Assembly: GCA_907164885.2 (NCBI GenBank)
Contig: OU015492.1
Span: forward strand, 195,341,960-195,405,959
From: Dolomedes plantarius
Lineage: Eukaryota; Arthropoda; Arachnida; Araneae; Dolomedidae
Direction of reading: 5' to 3'
Length of the DNA stretch: 64,000 bases
The translations under genes and the position numbers were made by a program. Shown here piece by piece: positions 46,460 through 57,062 of the stretch. Positions within the stretch are counted from its first letter, which is position 1; the number at the start of each line of letters is the position of its first letter. Below the pieces are notes generated by a model. That model had not been told where the DNA came from, did no database searches, and worked only from the letters and a program-made list of their open reading frames with translations.

Positions 46460-47400
46460 AGCTGTGATTGGTTGAAGAGGGGTACTTAGAATCTGACTTT
46501 AGTGACACCATAAACACACACAAATGTTTATTCCTTGATTGGCTGTTTAAAAGAAACTCAGAACAGACTTAGGAAAATGATAGTAATTTTTAATTTTTTT
46601 TTTGCGGGGGGGGGGGGGGGGAGTTAGGATTTTAGCTAGGAACATCAGACTAAATTATTTTTAAATCCTTATGCAGTTAATAACTATTTGATACTTTTTA
46701 AGTGATAAATGTGCAGCATAAGATATCCAGAAAAAGGGAATTAATTTCATTTTGCAACATATTCCCATTAACCAATCAGAATTCTAGTAATTTTTGCGTA
46801 AAGGCAGAATCTAGCCACTTAGATATCATACTAATAGGATAGAAATACCTATCTATTGCTTTGACATTCTCATTCTACCATTTCAGATCACATAATGCAG
46901 AAAAAGCACTTTACGTACACTAAGTTCTAAAGTCACAGGCTCCAAGAAGCAAATGAAGCTAAATATTAAGTAACAGTCTTTGCAAACAATAGAGCATTTA
47001 GAAAGAATGAAAGGAAAATTTCGACTTTAAAGCAATCTTCTTTTGTGTTGTTGTTGTTAGACTGGATAAAATACAGTCAATTTCGAGTAATTAGTAAATA
47101 ACAGTCAATTTCTAGTGACTAGCTGCGATGTTCGCAAATCACCGAGTGCCACCAACCTTTCTGTCGCAACATATGACGCCATTTTTTCATCATTACGTCA
47201 GAGTAAAAAATATATTGTGTCATTATGATATCATAACGAAGAAAAACTTTCAACCAATCGTGCTCTAAAACTGGCTCTCTGTTACCAGATCAACGAATGA
47301 AAGATTTTGAGTACTTTTATATATTTTATACTGGTTTGGACAATATTGTTTTGTAAACAGCACGTGATTCTTACGTCACATCCAGTAACGTCAATTTCAG
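46460..47400. promoter_or_regulatory. Cluster of CCAAT, CRE-like and E-box motifs
   Basis: CCAAT boxes appear as ATTGG at 46467 and 46538 and as CCAAT at 46772 and 47254. CRE-type half sites follow: ATGACGCCA near 47173, TTACGTCAG near 47193, TTACGTCAC at about 47371 and AACGTCA at about 47387, with CACGTG at 47361-47366. A G-run (about 46606-46621) lies inside. Several are near-consensus for NF-Y, CREB/ATF and bHLH factors. Clustering is suggestive, but in 0.9 kb some will occur by chance, and no transcript start is identified. Confidence 0.25.
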
Positions 47401-48979
47401 TTGATTTGAAATCTAAGTAACATTTATACTTGTATTTAATTTTTCTAAATCTTATATAAAATTCTACTTTATATATACTTCTTTTAGCTGATAACAGATT
47501 CTTTGGATTTCTAAGTTCGCCTAATAGTTAGAGCCAATAAATCAAACGATGTGAGTTATGAGTAATGCTATAAAGTTATAAGGAAATAGTTTTTGATAGA
47601 GTGTTAAGAAAAAGTTTAGCATCATGTACTTCGGTATTACTTGATACTTTGTGGTCTGAATAGCTTTATAGCGAAAAGTTGTTATAGAAATTATATTCAT
47701 ACCGTTAGAGTCAATAAGAATTTTCTGATCCATATTTATTTTCAGTACTGTCTCATACTTAATATTCTCTTGTACCCATTAAGCAGAATTCAACCATGTT
47801 ATCTATTCACTATGAACATCGAGTCAACACGCTGGCATGCATGCAATACGTAATACAATTTATTAATATTTATTTAAGCTTTTGAATGCCTAATTCTTTT
47901 CTGTTGGAACTCAAACACAAATTCAAAAAGAGTTTTTTGAGCGGGAAACTTGAATTTTATTCTCTTCAATATCATGGAGCCTTTTAAAGTAAAAAGTCAG
48001 TTGATACTTTCTTATTTGTATTTTTGCATTTTTAGGCCAATTCAAAGCTTGAGAAAGTTATTTGAACAATACAAAATGCTATATATACATATTTTCTACA
48101 TTCTCAGCTTTCACAAAAGGAAATATTTGAAATCATTCAAAAATATGAAATTTTCGCTTTAAAAGTCAAAACGGTAGTTTCAAAACTAACGAATATATTA
48201 ATTCCAATTCAAAATCTTCGGATTCTGTATGTATTATACTTTGAAGGGCAAATACAAATTTCTCTCCTCTAGAGAAATCTGTCTTTATCAGTCGAAAGTT
48301 TTGAAACAATTCGTCCATTCAAACGTGTATTATAAAACAGAAAGAAAATACGCAGCGTGAAATTGAATTTTTTTTTCCTTCAAATAAATTGATAATAGTC
48401 TTTTTGAGTTAAGACGGAATTTTAAATTTTTCACATGGAATTTATAGAGAAGAAACTAACAATTCTCAGTATTGCTTATTTAGATATAAGGAAAGTGATG
48501 TACTTTGTATTACATGAACGAAACTTTTAAAGGAACATAAATCAGAAAATATCAACTTGTAGTAGCTTTTAAGCAGCTGTTTACAGATGAATTTAAATGT
48601 GTCTATGAAATCCTTCTACCTATTCATTTGCAATTTTTCTACATTAAAGTTCTCAATATATTGATTAGTTAAGTTATTTTTTTATCTGACATAAATTCTC
48701 TTAATTAAGAAAATAATTCCTAGTATATTATTCATAGTATTTAAATTTTCTTAACGAGAATTTTATTCTGTTCAACGCTGTTTCTTTTAATTTCCCCGAA
48801 ATTCATTCAATGATCAACTTTTTTGCTTGTAATCAGCACACAAGCTGCATGACTGTTGACACCATGTGTAGGATATGAAACTTCATTCTAGGGTCTAACT
48901 TCAGAAAACTCAATTCATGTATATAAATTCAAAGTACATAAATTCAAAAATTAGTAATCTAATAATTAATTTAAAAAAC
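47401..48979. other. AT-rich stretch, nothing recognised
   Basis: Open frames at 47542, 47641 and 47950 have chance composition. Confidence 0.5.
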
Positions 48980-49413
48980 AATTACAAGATAAAAAGAACT
49001 TTTTATATACCATGTTTTTAAATTTTTTGTTGAATCATATAAACTTGACAATTGTATGTATTAATAAATACTTTTTTAAAATTTTTTTGATGAATTATTC
49101 CATCAACTTGAAGGAAAATGAAGTTAATTAGAAGTTAACGTACGTTTAACTTTTCGTTCCCTTTCTGGCCGACAGATGGCTGCAACAGTCTACAGAACAA
49201 AATTTACTGAAAATAATAAAAACATGGTAAAAATCTGCTTAAAGATGGCTGAAAGTATTAAAAAAATGCATTGTCATCGTGTTCGGAGCTATTCTAAAAG
49301 TTTCAAATGTGTAGCTAGTCGGGAAGTTAGTTAAAAATCGATTGCAAGATTTGTATTGGACAAACATACAAACACACTCACAAACAAGAAAGCAAATTAA
49401 TAAAAACATGGTA
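48980..49413 (+). repeat. Repeat family A, copy 3
   Basis: Same order of phrases as at 22240 and 35450, same strand. Its terminal phrase AATAAAAACATGGTAA also appears internally near 49217-49232, breaking the central segment; this looks like an internal rearrangement or a template-switch scar. Confidence 0.75.
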
Positions 49414-49971
49414 ATAACTAGGGAGAAAGCGTTTGGTATGTTCTGAGCTAGTTAAAAAAGTAGAAAGCAAATGGTTAATACCCTTTACACAGCTGCATTG
49501 TTTAAAACGATTTCAACAAGTTGTTATAAATTCTAGCCTAATTAGTGACGCACACATTTACTCTATATTAGATTACCCATAACCTATTGTGTTACCTACT
49601 ATTCATCCACAGTTATGAAGAATCAATTCTAACTTCAGTATTATATAGAAATCATAGTTTATATTCACATAATATAGTGAATCTTTACAACCTATTCCTG
49701 TTATAAATAGTTAAAAAAATCAAAATTTATCATATCCCTTATTATCCTAAAGAATAATTTCCCTGTGATCAACAAAGAGTGCTTTTTGATGGTGAAATTT
49801 ATATTTTTTGTCATGTTTCCAAAATATTACAACATTTTTAGTTCGTTTTCCTTGCCTTACAGTGTCGTTAATTAGAAATATTTTCCCATTATCTTCCCTT
49901 TTCAATTAGCAGAGGGCAGCAATAAAGTTTGACATAAATTCGATATTTTGGTCTAAACTTAGAGATGAATA
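49414..49971. other. AT-rich stretch, nothing recognised
   Basis: Flanks the minisatellite; no gene is seen. Confidence 0.5.
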
Positions 49972-50515
49972 CCATATAAAACATAATGTTTTATATACCT
50001 ATTACTCGGTATACCATACAGAGATTTTCATGAAGCGTTTTCAACAAAACGTTTCATTTTCATATAAAACATAATGTGTTATATGCCTATTACTCGGTAT
50101 ACCATAGAGAGATTTTCATGAAGCGTTTTCAATAAAAGGCTTCATTTTCATATAAAACAAAATGTGTTATATACCTATTACTCGGTTTGCCATAGAGATA
50201 TTTTCATGAAGCGTTTTCAACAAAACGCTTCAATTTCATATAAAACATAATGTGTTATATACCTATTACTCGATTTACGATAGAGAGATTTTCATGAAGC
50301 GTTTTCAACAAAACGCTTCATTTTCATATAAAACATAATGTGTTATATACCTCTTGGTATACCATAGAGAGATTTTCATGAAGCGTTTTCAATAAAAGGC
50401 TTCATTTTCATATAAAACAATGTGTTATATACCTATTACTCGGTTTACCATAGAGAGATTTTCATGAAGCGTTTTCAATAAAACGCTTCATTTTCATATA
50501 AAACATAATGTGTTA

Positions 50516-51816
50516 CAGAGGCTGTTCACACATTTTTTAGACGATGTATATTGTATTCACAAAACTAAATTACATAAAATTCTTGTGTTTTAAATGTTCT
50601 ATTTGACATCCCTTATTCTGAACTATCTTTCGACACCGCAATTTCCGCGATAATAATGCCTTTTGAAGTGTCAGAAGAGGTATTCTACCCCATTCCTCCT
50701 GAACAGCTTTCCAGAGTCCTGTAAGGGTTTTGGGACGACGTTTGGATAATGCAGATTTTAAAAGTCCGAAAGCACAAAAATTCATAGGTGATACATTGGG
50801 AGATTTAGTAGGGATATCAGTGAAGGGTATGGCCTTAATACCAGTTTTTGTTCCATTTCTTTTAGGAAATTTACAGTGGATTTTGATGTGTGACTGCTAG
50901 CTTTGTCCTGAGGGAGTCTCACAGATTGATGGCACTGTGGGTAAAGCGATGGTATTTCATTCAGAAAAATTGGCGATAAAATATGTTCCTGATAGTATTT
51001 GGAGTTAATCTTGACATTTTTTCCACTCTCTTTATTTTTAACTTGCCATTATAAGAAAAACCAGCAACAATCATGAATCCCTTAGAAAAACTTTCTTTCG
51101 ATTCTTTGAACCATGTACTTAAATTTTTTTCTCCCCTTTTATGATAATAAATGGCTCTTCTTTTTGTTGCAATCATTTAAATACACCCATGATTCATCTA
51201 TTGTGACAATTGTTTTCCATTTTTCTTTGGATAAGTCTTTCTCATATAGAATTCTGCAGCGTGTCCTGCGTTCAGCGATATGATTTGGAAGAAGACGATG
51301 CACATTGCGTTTTTTCGCTTTCTTAAGATTTAAATCAACGTTTATCATTTTGTTTATAGAGGACACCGAGCATTTTAATGATTTTGCAACTGTCCTTTGA
51401 CTAGGGGGATTTTCTTTAAACATTAAACAACGTACCTTTGCAATAGTCGAAGATGTCCGTTTTTTCCTTGGATACTTGTTTGGAATTTTTGTCCCACTTG
51501 AGGCTCCAATTTGACGTTTTTTTCCTTTCTTGTTGACGATATTACCTATCAACGCTTTTGATATCACAAAACCATGACTCTCACATCGTTTTTGGATAAC
51601 GGAGTATGCATATTTCTCTTCGGAAAGAGCATAAATGTAGCCTTCGAACCACTGCTTTGTTAAAAACGCCATTTTGAATAAAAACAAAACTTTCAAGCCG
51701 TAGACGATAATTTTGACTTTTAAAAACATAGTACAATTGCAATTATTTCTTTTGCAGCAAACGATTTTTTATTACCGCTTACCAAAATCGTCTAAAAAAT
51801 GTGCGAACAGCCTCTG
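50516..51816 (-). mobile_element. Complete mariner-superfamily element, 1,301 bp
   Basis: Inverted repeats CAGAGGCTGTTCACACATTT at the left and, from the right, CAGAGGCTGTTCGCACATTT extend about 30 bp each. TA is duplicated at 50514-50515 and 51817-51818, and removing the element restores a normal minisatellite unit (GTGT-TA-TATACC). It encodes one transposase on the minus strand, broken by frameshifts. Ends and length are preserved, so it could still be moved in trans. Confidence 0.95.
50570..51672 (-). pseudogene. Mariner transposase of rosa-like DD41D spacing, frameshifted
   Basis: The likely start is the Met of MAFLTKQWFEGYIYALSEEK at 51672, after an upstream extension unlike the family. 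Order: N-terminal helix-turn-helix region (SQRTVAKSLKCSVSSINKMI), first catalytic Asp in TIDESWVYLND, a frameshift near 51180, WFKESKESFSKGFMIVAGF, a second frameshift near 51010, second Asp in RLPQDKASSHTSKSTVNF, a third frameshift near 50860, then KSPNVSPMNFCAFGLLKSAL, where the third catalytic Asp (usually MDFC) is Asn. Counting from the second Asp to that Asn gives about 41 intervening residues, the DD41D spacing of the rosa lineage, with one residue of uncertainty from the frameshift. The C-terminal tail GLWKAVQEEWGRIPLLTL is intact. Confidence 0.85.
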
Positions 51817-51955
51817 TATATACCTATTACTCGGTATACCATAGAGAGATTTTCATGAAGAGTTTTCAACAAAACGCTTCATTTTCATATAAAACATAAT
51901 GTATTATATACCTATTACTCGGTATACCATGGAGAGATTTCCATGAAACGTCTTT

Positions 51956-52600
51956 TATTATGATTTTAATAGTTTCAGGGTTGTCGTATATGAACAAAAA
52001 TCGCTCCATTCTGCTTCGTTTTCGCAGTATTAAATTACAAAGAAAGGGAGTGTTCTCCCATATTAAAAAGCCAATAAAAATTTCAGTGCGTGTGTAGGCA
52101 AAATGTTTTTCATATATTCAAGGCACACTGAGAAAAATAATTATTCATTTATTTATTTGATTAAAATTAAAACTATTCTAAACAAGCGAAATAACCTTAC
52201 GGCAATCATTAGGAATGATCGAATAAGGTTTATTACATAGGGGATCATAGCATGGCCCTGTGATGTAATGGAAGAGAACACCCGTCAGGAAATCAATAAT
52301 CCTGGAGTTATGTTTCCTTACAACCAACTATATGTTAAGGGGAAAGGAAAATACGTGCCAAAGAAGTGATCCCAACAATTTCACATCACGATTCCTCAAA
52401 ATTAAGACTTCCCCTTCACAAACAAACACGCGAAATAAACGCAACTCCCTCCAAATCCCTTAAACATCTATTAAAAAATCATTACCTCCCGACCGCTTGC
52501 ACAAACATGACAGCCGCATGTGCCCCGACATTTCGACGACATTCAATTTTTAAACGGAGGGTAGAGAATATGCGCAAGTAGAGAGCAAACTTATACCCCG
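51956..52600. other. AT-rich stretch, nothing recognised
   Basis: A 71-codon plus-strand frame from 52366 lacks motifs. Confidence 0.5.
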
Positions 52601-52639
52601 GGAAATGGCGGGCTCAGTTTGAGAACGCCTTCCTAAGAA

Positions 52640-52960
52640 AACGATTAACTCCAGAGTCTGCTCCGGATTAAGGGGGGTGAAGTTTATTGCACCGAAGTTC
52701 TCCGTTTCTGGGGTACAGCGTTCTTCATTCTCCTTCCGACGAGACGGGAAATTCATCGCGGTAATAAACGGATCGTCACTCACAAAATGGGAGATTTTTT
52801 TTTTTTTGTGTGTGTGTGTTTCTTTTTTTCCATTTCTCTTGTGATACTTCGGGTATTATTGTCCCTCGGACTGCTTTTATTCTTGTGAATAAATGACGGG
52901 AGTTTTATACTCTCTAATAATTTAACGGATGATTTAAATTGTGGAGGATGATAATGATGA
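52640..52960. repeat. Repeat family C, copy 1
   Basis: Aligned landmarks on the plus strand: AACGATTAACTC, GGATTAAG, TTATTGCACCGAAGTTCTCC, GTACAGCGTTCTTC, GCGGTAATAAACGGATCG, TCACTCACAAAATGGG, then GTGATACTT and GGATGATTTAAA. The same landmarks recur in order at 57063 and 61249. It is GC-richer than the flanks. No termini, poly(A) tail or target duplication was found, so it may be either a transposon or an old segmental duplication. Confidence 0.6.
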
Positions 52961-53209
52961 TGTTAGTGAAATATATTATTCTGTTTTCATAATTTTATCG
53001 TACGGGTTTATGAGATTGCAGTTTTATTGCATTCTAAGGGGTAAAAAAATAACCCCTTATTATAAAAAAATATTATATTTCAGGTAGTCTCTTCTAATGA
53101 AACTACCGTGGATTATTAACGTAGGATTACATATCGTTGCTTACTTCTTTTGTATGTATATATGTATGTATGTGTTATGTATATATGTATCTATCTATCT
53201 ATCTATCTA

Positions 53210-53255
<46 letters not shown>

Positions 53256-53273
53256 TACATATATATACATACA

Positions 53274-53407
<134 letters not shown>

Positions 53408-53515
53408 CTACCGCGTGTTATTAACGTAGGATTACTTATCGCTGCTTACTTCTTTTGTATGTATATATGTATGTATGTGTTAATGTATATATGTATCTAT
53501 CTATCTATCTATCTA

Positions 53516-53566
<51 letters not shown>

Positions 53567-53706
53567 TATGTATATATGTATCTATCTATCTATCAATATA
53601 TATATATATATATATGAAACTACCGTGTGTTATTACCATAGGATTACTTATCGTTGCTTACCTCTTTTGTATGTATATATGTATGTAAATGTTATGCATA
53701 TATATA

Positions 53707-54487
53707 CCGAGTGCGGCATAAATTCGTGCAAAGTTTAAAAATTCGTAATAAAATAAATAATGCTCGGAAAACTTTTATGTTTGCACGAATAGGATCAGAG
53801 GGACATTGGATTTTTTTTCAATGTAAAAAAAAAAAAAGTTTCCAAAAGTAACCCAAAGAGGGCGCTTTTGCATGACCACGTTAAGCCTGCATTGCAGGAA
53901 AGACATGCGTTACCTGTTGTCACCTTGATGCAGGGTAGTGCCCCGGCCCACGTTTCATGTGATATCAAGACGTTCCTGGATCAATCTTTCATTCAAGTCG
54001 CGGTTGTAAGGTTCAGTGGTCCTCACGATCATCAGACTTGACCCCGGGAAATTTTTTGTTTGGGGTTACTTGAAGTCTCATGTGTACTGGGGCTCCCCAA
54101 CAACTTTGGTAGAACTGAAAAATGTCATAAGACAGACAGTCGCTGCCATCAATGCTACAATCCGCTGTAATGGGCTTAGTGACGCGCCACACTTGCCTAT
54201 TACCTTGTACTGGTAGTAATGTTGAACATCTGTTACTTTAAAATAAATGCACAGTCTCATGTTATTGTGATCTGTTTGATTTTCTGTTTGAGTTTGCCTG
54301 ATTTGCACAGAACGTCTCAGGATGACGTGGGAGCGCCCTCTTTCGGTTACTTTTGGAAACTATTTTTATTTAACACAGAAAAAAATCCAATGCCCCTCTG
54401 ATCTTATTGGCGCAAACAGAAAATTTTTCCGAGAATTACTTCTTTTATTATGAATTTTTTAACTTTGCACGAATTTATGACGCACCC

Positions 54488-54489
<2 letters not shown>
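53707..54489 (+). mobile_element. Mariner-like element with long inverted ends
   Basis: CCGAGTGCGGCATAAATTCG (left) and inverted CCGGGTGCGTCATAAATTCG (right) start terminal repeats that stay alignable for about 170 bp, including CAGAGGGACATTGGATTTTT and GAGGGCGCT. It sits between TA-rich flanks, so the TA target duplication cannot be distinguished from the microsatellite. At 783 bp it is internally deleted. Confidence 0.85.
53907..54216 (+). pseudogene. C-terminal part of a mariner-like transposase
   Basis: From 53907: ALPVVTLMQGSAPAHVSCDI and KTFLDQSF, where the family has 'MQDGAPPH', so the second catalytic Asp is lost (Gly). A frameshift leads to DPGKFFVWGYLKSHVYWGSP and TTLVELKNVIRQTVAAINAT, where the usual 'PCDFF' is PGKFF, so the third acidic residue is also lost. 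The N-terminal DNA-binding region and the first catalytic Asp are absent. It belongs to the same broad mariner-like class as the deletion derivative at 34381-34736. Confidence 0.8.
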
Positions 54490-54564
<75 letters not shown>

Positions 54565-54568
54565 TGAC

Positions 54569-54703
54569 TGGAAACTTTTTTTTTTTACACAGAAAAAAAT
54601 CCAATGCCCCTCTGATCTTATTCGCGCAAACAGAAAATTTTTCCGAGCATTACTTCTTTTATTATGAATTTTTTAACTTTGCACGAATTTATGACACACC
54701 CGG
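54569..54703 (+). mobile_element. Solo right end of the same mariner-like family
   Basis: From GGAAACTTTTTTT through ACAGAAAAAAATCCAATGCC and CAGAAAATTTTTCCGAG to GCACGAATTTATGACACACC followed by CGG-TA, this repeats the right terminal repeat of the element at 53707-54489 almost exactly. A TA array (about 54490-54560) separates the two. Confidence 0.85.
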
Positions 54704-54905
54704 TATATGAAACAGATGCGGGTTATTAACTTAGGATTACTTATTGTTGCTTACCTCTTTTCTTTTTTTTTTGACGCATTTTGGAACTTTTCTGTTTAAT
54801 TGTTTGCTGCTACTAGGTTTGGCATGATGCCAAAGTTATAACTCGCGACGGACTCTGAAGTTTTTCTTTCCGGAGGACCGTTACTGAGGAACGTAATTGT
54901 ACATT

Positions 54906-55104
54906 AAAAAGAAAACACTCCTAGGGAGTGAAACCCAACAAGAATACATAACTTATTAAATATTGCCGCACTTTCCATTACTTGCAAGTGAACCGATGAC
55001 TGTGAGGTAGCGACTCTGTTTTCGGAGCCCTTGGTCCGTGGTTCGAATCAAACCGGTCGCGGGCTACGTTTTCTTTATTTAATTTACATCTCCTTTCTGG
55101 CAGT
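54906..55104. other. tRNA-like sequence with a B box at 55040-55049
   Basis: GGTTCGAATC at 55040-55049 matches the Pol III B box; upstream GTGAGGTAGCGACTCTG (about 54999-55015) is a weaker A box, about 25 nt before it. It is followed by a GC-rich stretch and a T run. It could be a SINE head or a degenerate tRNA gene. Confidence 0.4.
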
Positions 55105-55200
55105 TTCCAGAATGGTCCAGTTTATGTAAATTTAATTAATTTGAATATTTCTAGAATGTGCTGTCAGGGTATATAAATTGCTTATCCAGTTGAGAATCAT
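55105..55200 (+). promoter_or_regulatory. Heat-shock-element/TATA-like promoter
   Basis: Two perfect TTCnnGAA cores, TTCCAGAA at 55105-55112 and TTCTAGAA at 55149-55156, precede TATATAAA at 55170-55177. An initiator-like ATCATTCC lies about 28 bp further on (near 55197). Heat-shock factor binds such inverted GAA units as trimers, usually just upstream of TATA, as here. Possible owners are an LTR, a non-coding transcript, or nothing: no ORF follows. Confidence 0.4.
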
Positions 55201-55204
55201 TCCT

Positions 55205-55260
55205 GTTGTGTGCGATCAACTCCATAGAACATCATTGTTATGCAGTTGATCGTACACAAC
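55205..55260. repeat. 17-bp-stem inverted repeat
   Basis: GTTGTGTGCGATCAACT and AGTTGATCGTACACAAC pair over 17 positions with one mismatch, around a 22-nt loop. It begins about 28 bp after the TATA-like box. Confidence 0.85.
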
Positions 55261-55296
55261 CGGATCAAAACGGTCAAATAAATTGTCATTTCCCTA

Positions 55297-55331
55297 CTTG
55301 AATGAACAGGCGTGAAGCCTGTTCATTCGAG
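55297..55331. repeat. 15-bp-stem hairpin, 5-nt loop
   Basis: CTTGAATGAACAGGC and GCCTGTTCATTCGAG pair over 15 positions with only one G-T pair, loop GTGAA. It lies 36 bp after the previous hairpin. Confidence 0.9.
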
Positions 55332-55360
55332 AAACTATCTCATTAGTTTTTAAGCGACAA

Positions 55361-55634
55361 CAGGGCCGCCCAGAGACTTTACGGGGCCTGGGGCAAACTT
55401 CTGTTGGGGGCCCCAAGAAATCTGATTAATCGAATAATTTTTTTAAAATTTTTTTGGGGGGGCCCCTTTTTTCAGGAGATTATTTTGAATTTTGAAGTAC
55501 GGTACAAGTTTTAGAATTTTCTTTCGGAGGAAATCTAATAAATAAATTTTTAAAAATTTTTTGGGGCTCCTTCGGCAGTTGGGGGCCTAGGGCAAAGTGC
55601 CCCAGTTGCCCCCCCCCCCCTCTGGGCGGCCCTG
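55361..55634. mobile_element. hAT-type MITE with perfect 15-bp inverted ends
   Basis: CAGGGCCGCCCAGAG at the left and CTCTGGGCGGCCCTG at the right are exact complements. The flanking octamers AGCGACAA and CGTGACAA match at six of eight positions. The interior (GGGGGCCCC, GTGCCCCAGTTGCC) resembles the GGGCCC family at 36572, but the termini differ. Confidence 0.88.
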
Positions 55635-55874
55635 CGTGACAACATTAATTGATATTGAGAGATGGAACCCATAGGAATGTTAACCAACAGTTCTTGTGAT
55701 AAATTTTTCTCAAATAATTTGTAATTCAATCACATATTAATTAAACTTCATCATTCTTGAAACTCTGTCTAAGATTGCAATTTTTTTAAAGTCCGCATTT
55801 TTCCTTTCCTGTCTGGTTGTCAAACAACCTCTATACATATTTTGCACACCCACAAAAATTTTCCCTTCTCGTCT

Positions 55875-56088
55875 AAATAAATAAAATTGTAACCTTGATC
55901 ACCTGTTCCCTAGAAATTTATTTTAAGGTAAATAAGTTTTATGATTTAGCCTAAGAGCAGTGTCACATTTATTTAAAAAATAAATAAATAAAATTGTAAC
56001 CTTGATCACCTGTTCCCTAGACATTTATTTTAGGGTTAATAAGTTTTATGATTTTGTCTAAGAGCAGTGTCACATTTATTTAAAAATT
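55875..56088 (+). repeat. Tandem duplication, period 107 bp
   Basis: AAATAAATAAAATTGTAACC, TTGATCACCTGTTCCCTAGA and AAGAGCAGTGTCACATTTAT occur from 55875 and again from 55982 with very few differences. Confidence 0.9.
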
Positions 56089-57062
56089 GTATTCCCTGAT
56101 TAGGGAACACAGAGTAAAACAAGTGACGTTAAATTCAAGCTATGGGCTACTGAGTTATTTAACTTCATTATTTTTTATAAAATTCCTTCTTAAGTTTTAA
56201 TTGATTGCATTGTCTTTTTTATGTCGACTGAAAAAGAAAAATTTTTAATGTGGTAAAACTTTTTAATATTCAGAAAAAGGTCACTTATTTAGCTAAGTGG
56301 AAGTTTTCTGCTGTAAACCAAGGAGAAAAAGAAAAACGTTCAATTATTTTTGAAAGAGGGCAAATCAATTAAAATTATTGTCGTCTGAAAAGAGAGGCTA
56401 ATTGGCGAAATAGTTGTAATATTCTTTTACAATAGTTACTTCTAAAAACAATGAGGAATAATTAATTCCGATAACTAATTATTAATAGCATATTTTAATC
56501 AAAATATTTAATTAAATTATTAGAACAAAGTCAACGTTTATGGTCATGAAATGTCCAAATTCGCTTGAATTACGAAGATACTACTCGATGAATGGACGAA
56601 TTAGAAATAAGTCATGTTATTTTAATCGTTACCATCAATACAATATAATTATTTATGCCACTAAAAATGCTTTTTTTAAACAATTTATTTTCTTATTTAT
56701 GTCTGCTACGAACATGATTCATAATTCAGACTTCGGGAATGTTTTAAACACATGATAAATTTTCTCTTAGAAAAAAATAATTATTAAAAGTAAAGGGAAG
56801 TTTTAATACTATTTTAATTGTAAATATATTGCAGGGATATCTATGTTAGGACTAAATAGTATGATTGTGCGAAATTTATATCCCATTCAAAGAAAAAACA
56901 AATTTCTAAATCTTCATTCATTAGGCTACGTTCACAATCACCACAACGTGAATTTCGTACTTCATCCCTGCCTTGAGATTTTAATTTATTCTTTGCGGGT
57001 ACAGTTTGTCGAGTAAAATGCGAAGTAATAATCAAGGATACAGACAGGGATCAACTGAAAGA
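56089..57062. other. AT-rich stretch, nothing recognised
   Basis: Frames at 56540 and 56841 carry no recognisable domain. Confidence 0.5.

Larger units (their letters stand above)
49972..51955 (+). repeat. 88-bp hairpin minisatellite, split by a mariner
   Basis: About eight units. The phrase ATTACTCGGT starts units at 50001, 50089, 50177 and 50265 (exact 88-bp steps), then near 50435, and resumes beyond the mariner from about 51826. Each unit holds GAAGCGTTTT, a 4-nt CAAC/CAAT loop and AAAACGCTTC, a 10-bp stem. Unit variants recur in order (the AAAAGGCTTC form in units 2 and 5), hinting at a higher-order duplication. One unit lost about 5 bp (CCTCTTGGTAT near 50350). The last unit decays after 51940. 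Confidence 0.92.

Noticed and set aside
49972..50515. Regular repeats reminiscent of a CRISPR array
   Set aside because: Units are head-to-tail without unique spacers, 88 bp long, in a eukaryotic transposon-rich context: a minisatellite.
54404..54710. Plus and minus frames with matching ends
   Set aside because: They arise from the duplicated mariner-like terminal repeats and the TA array between them.
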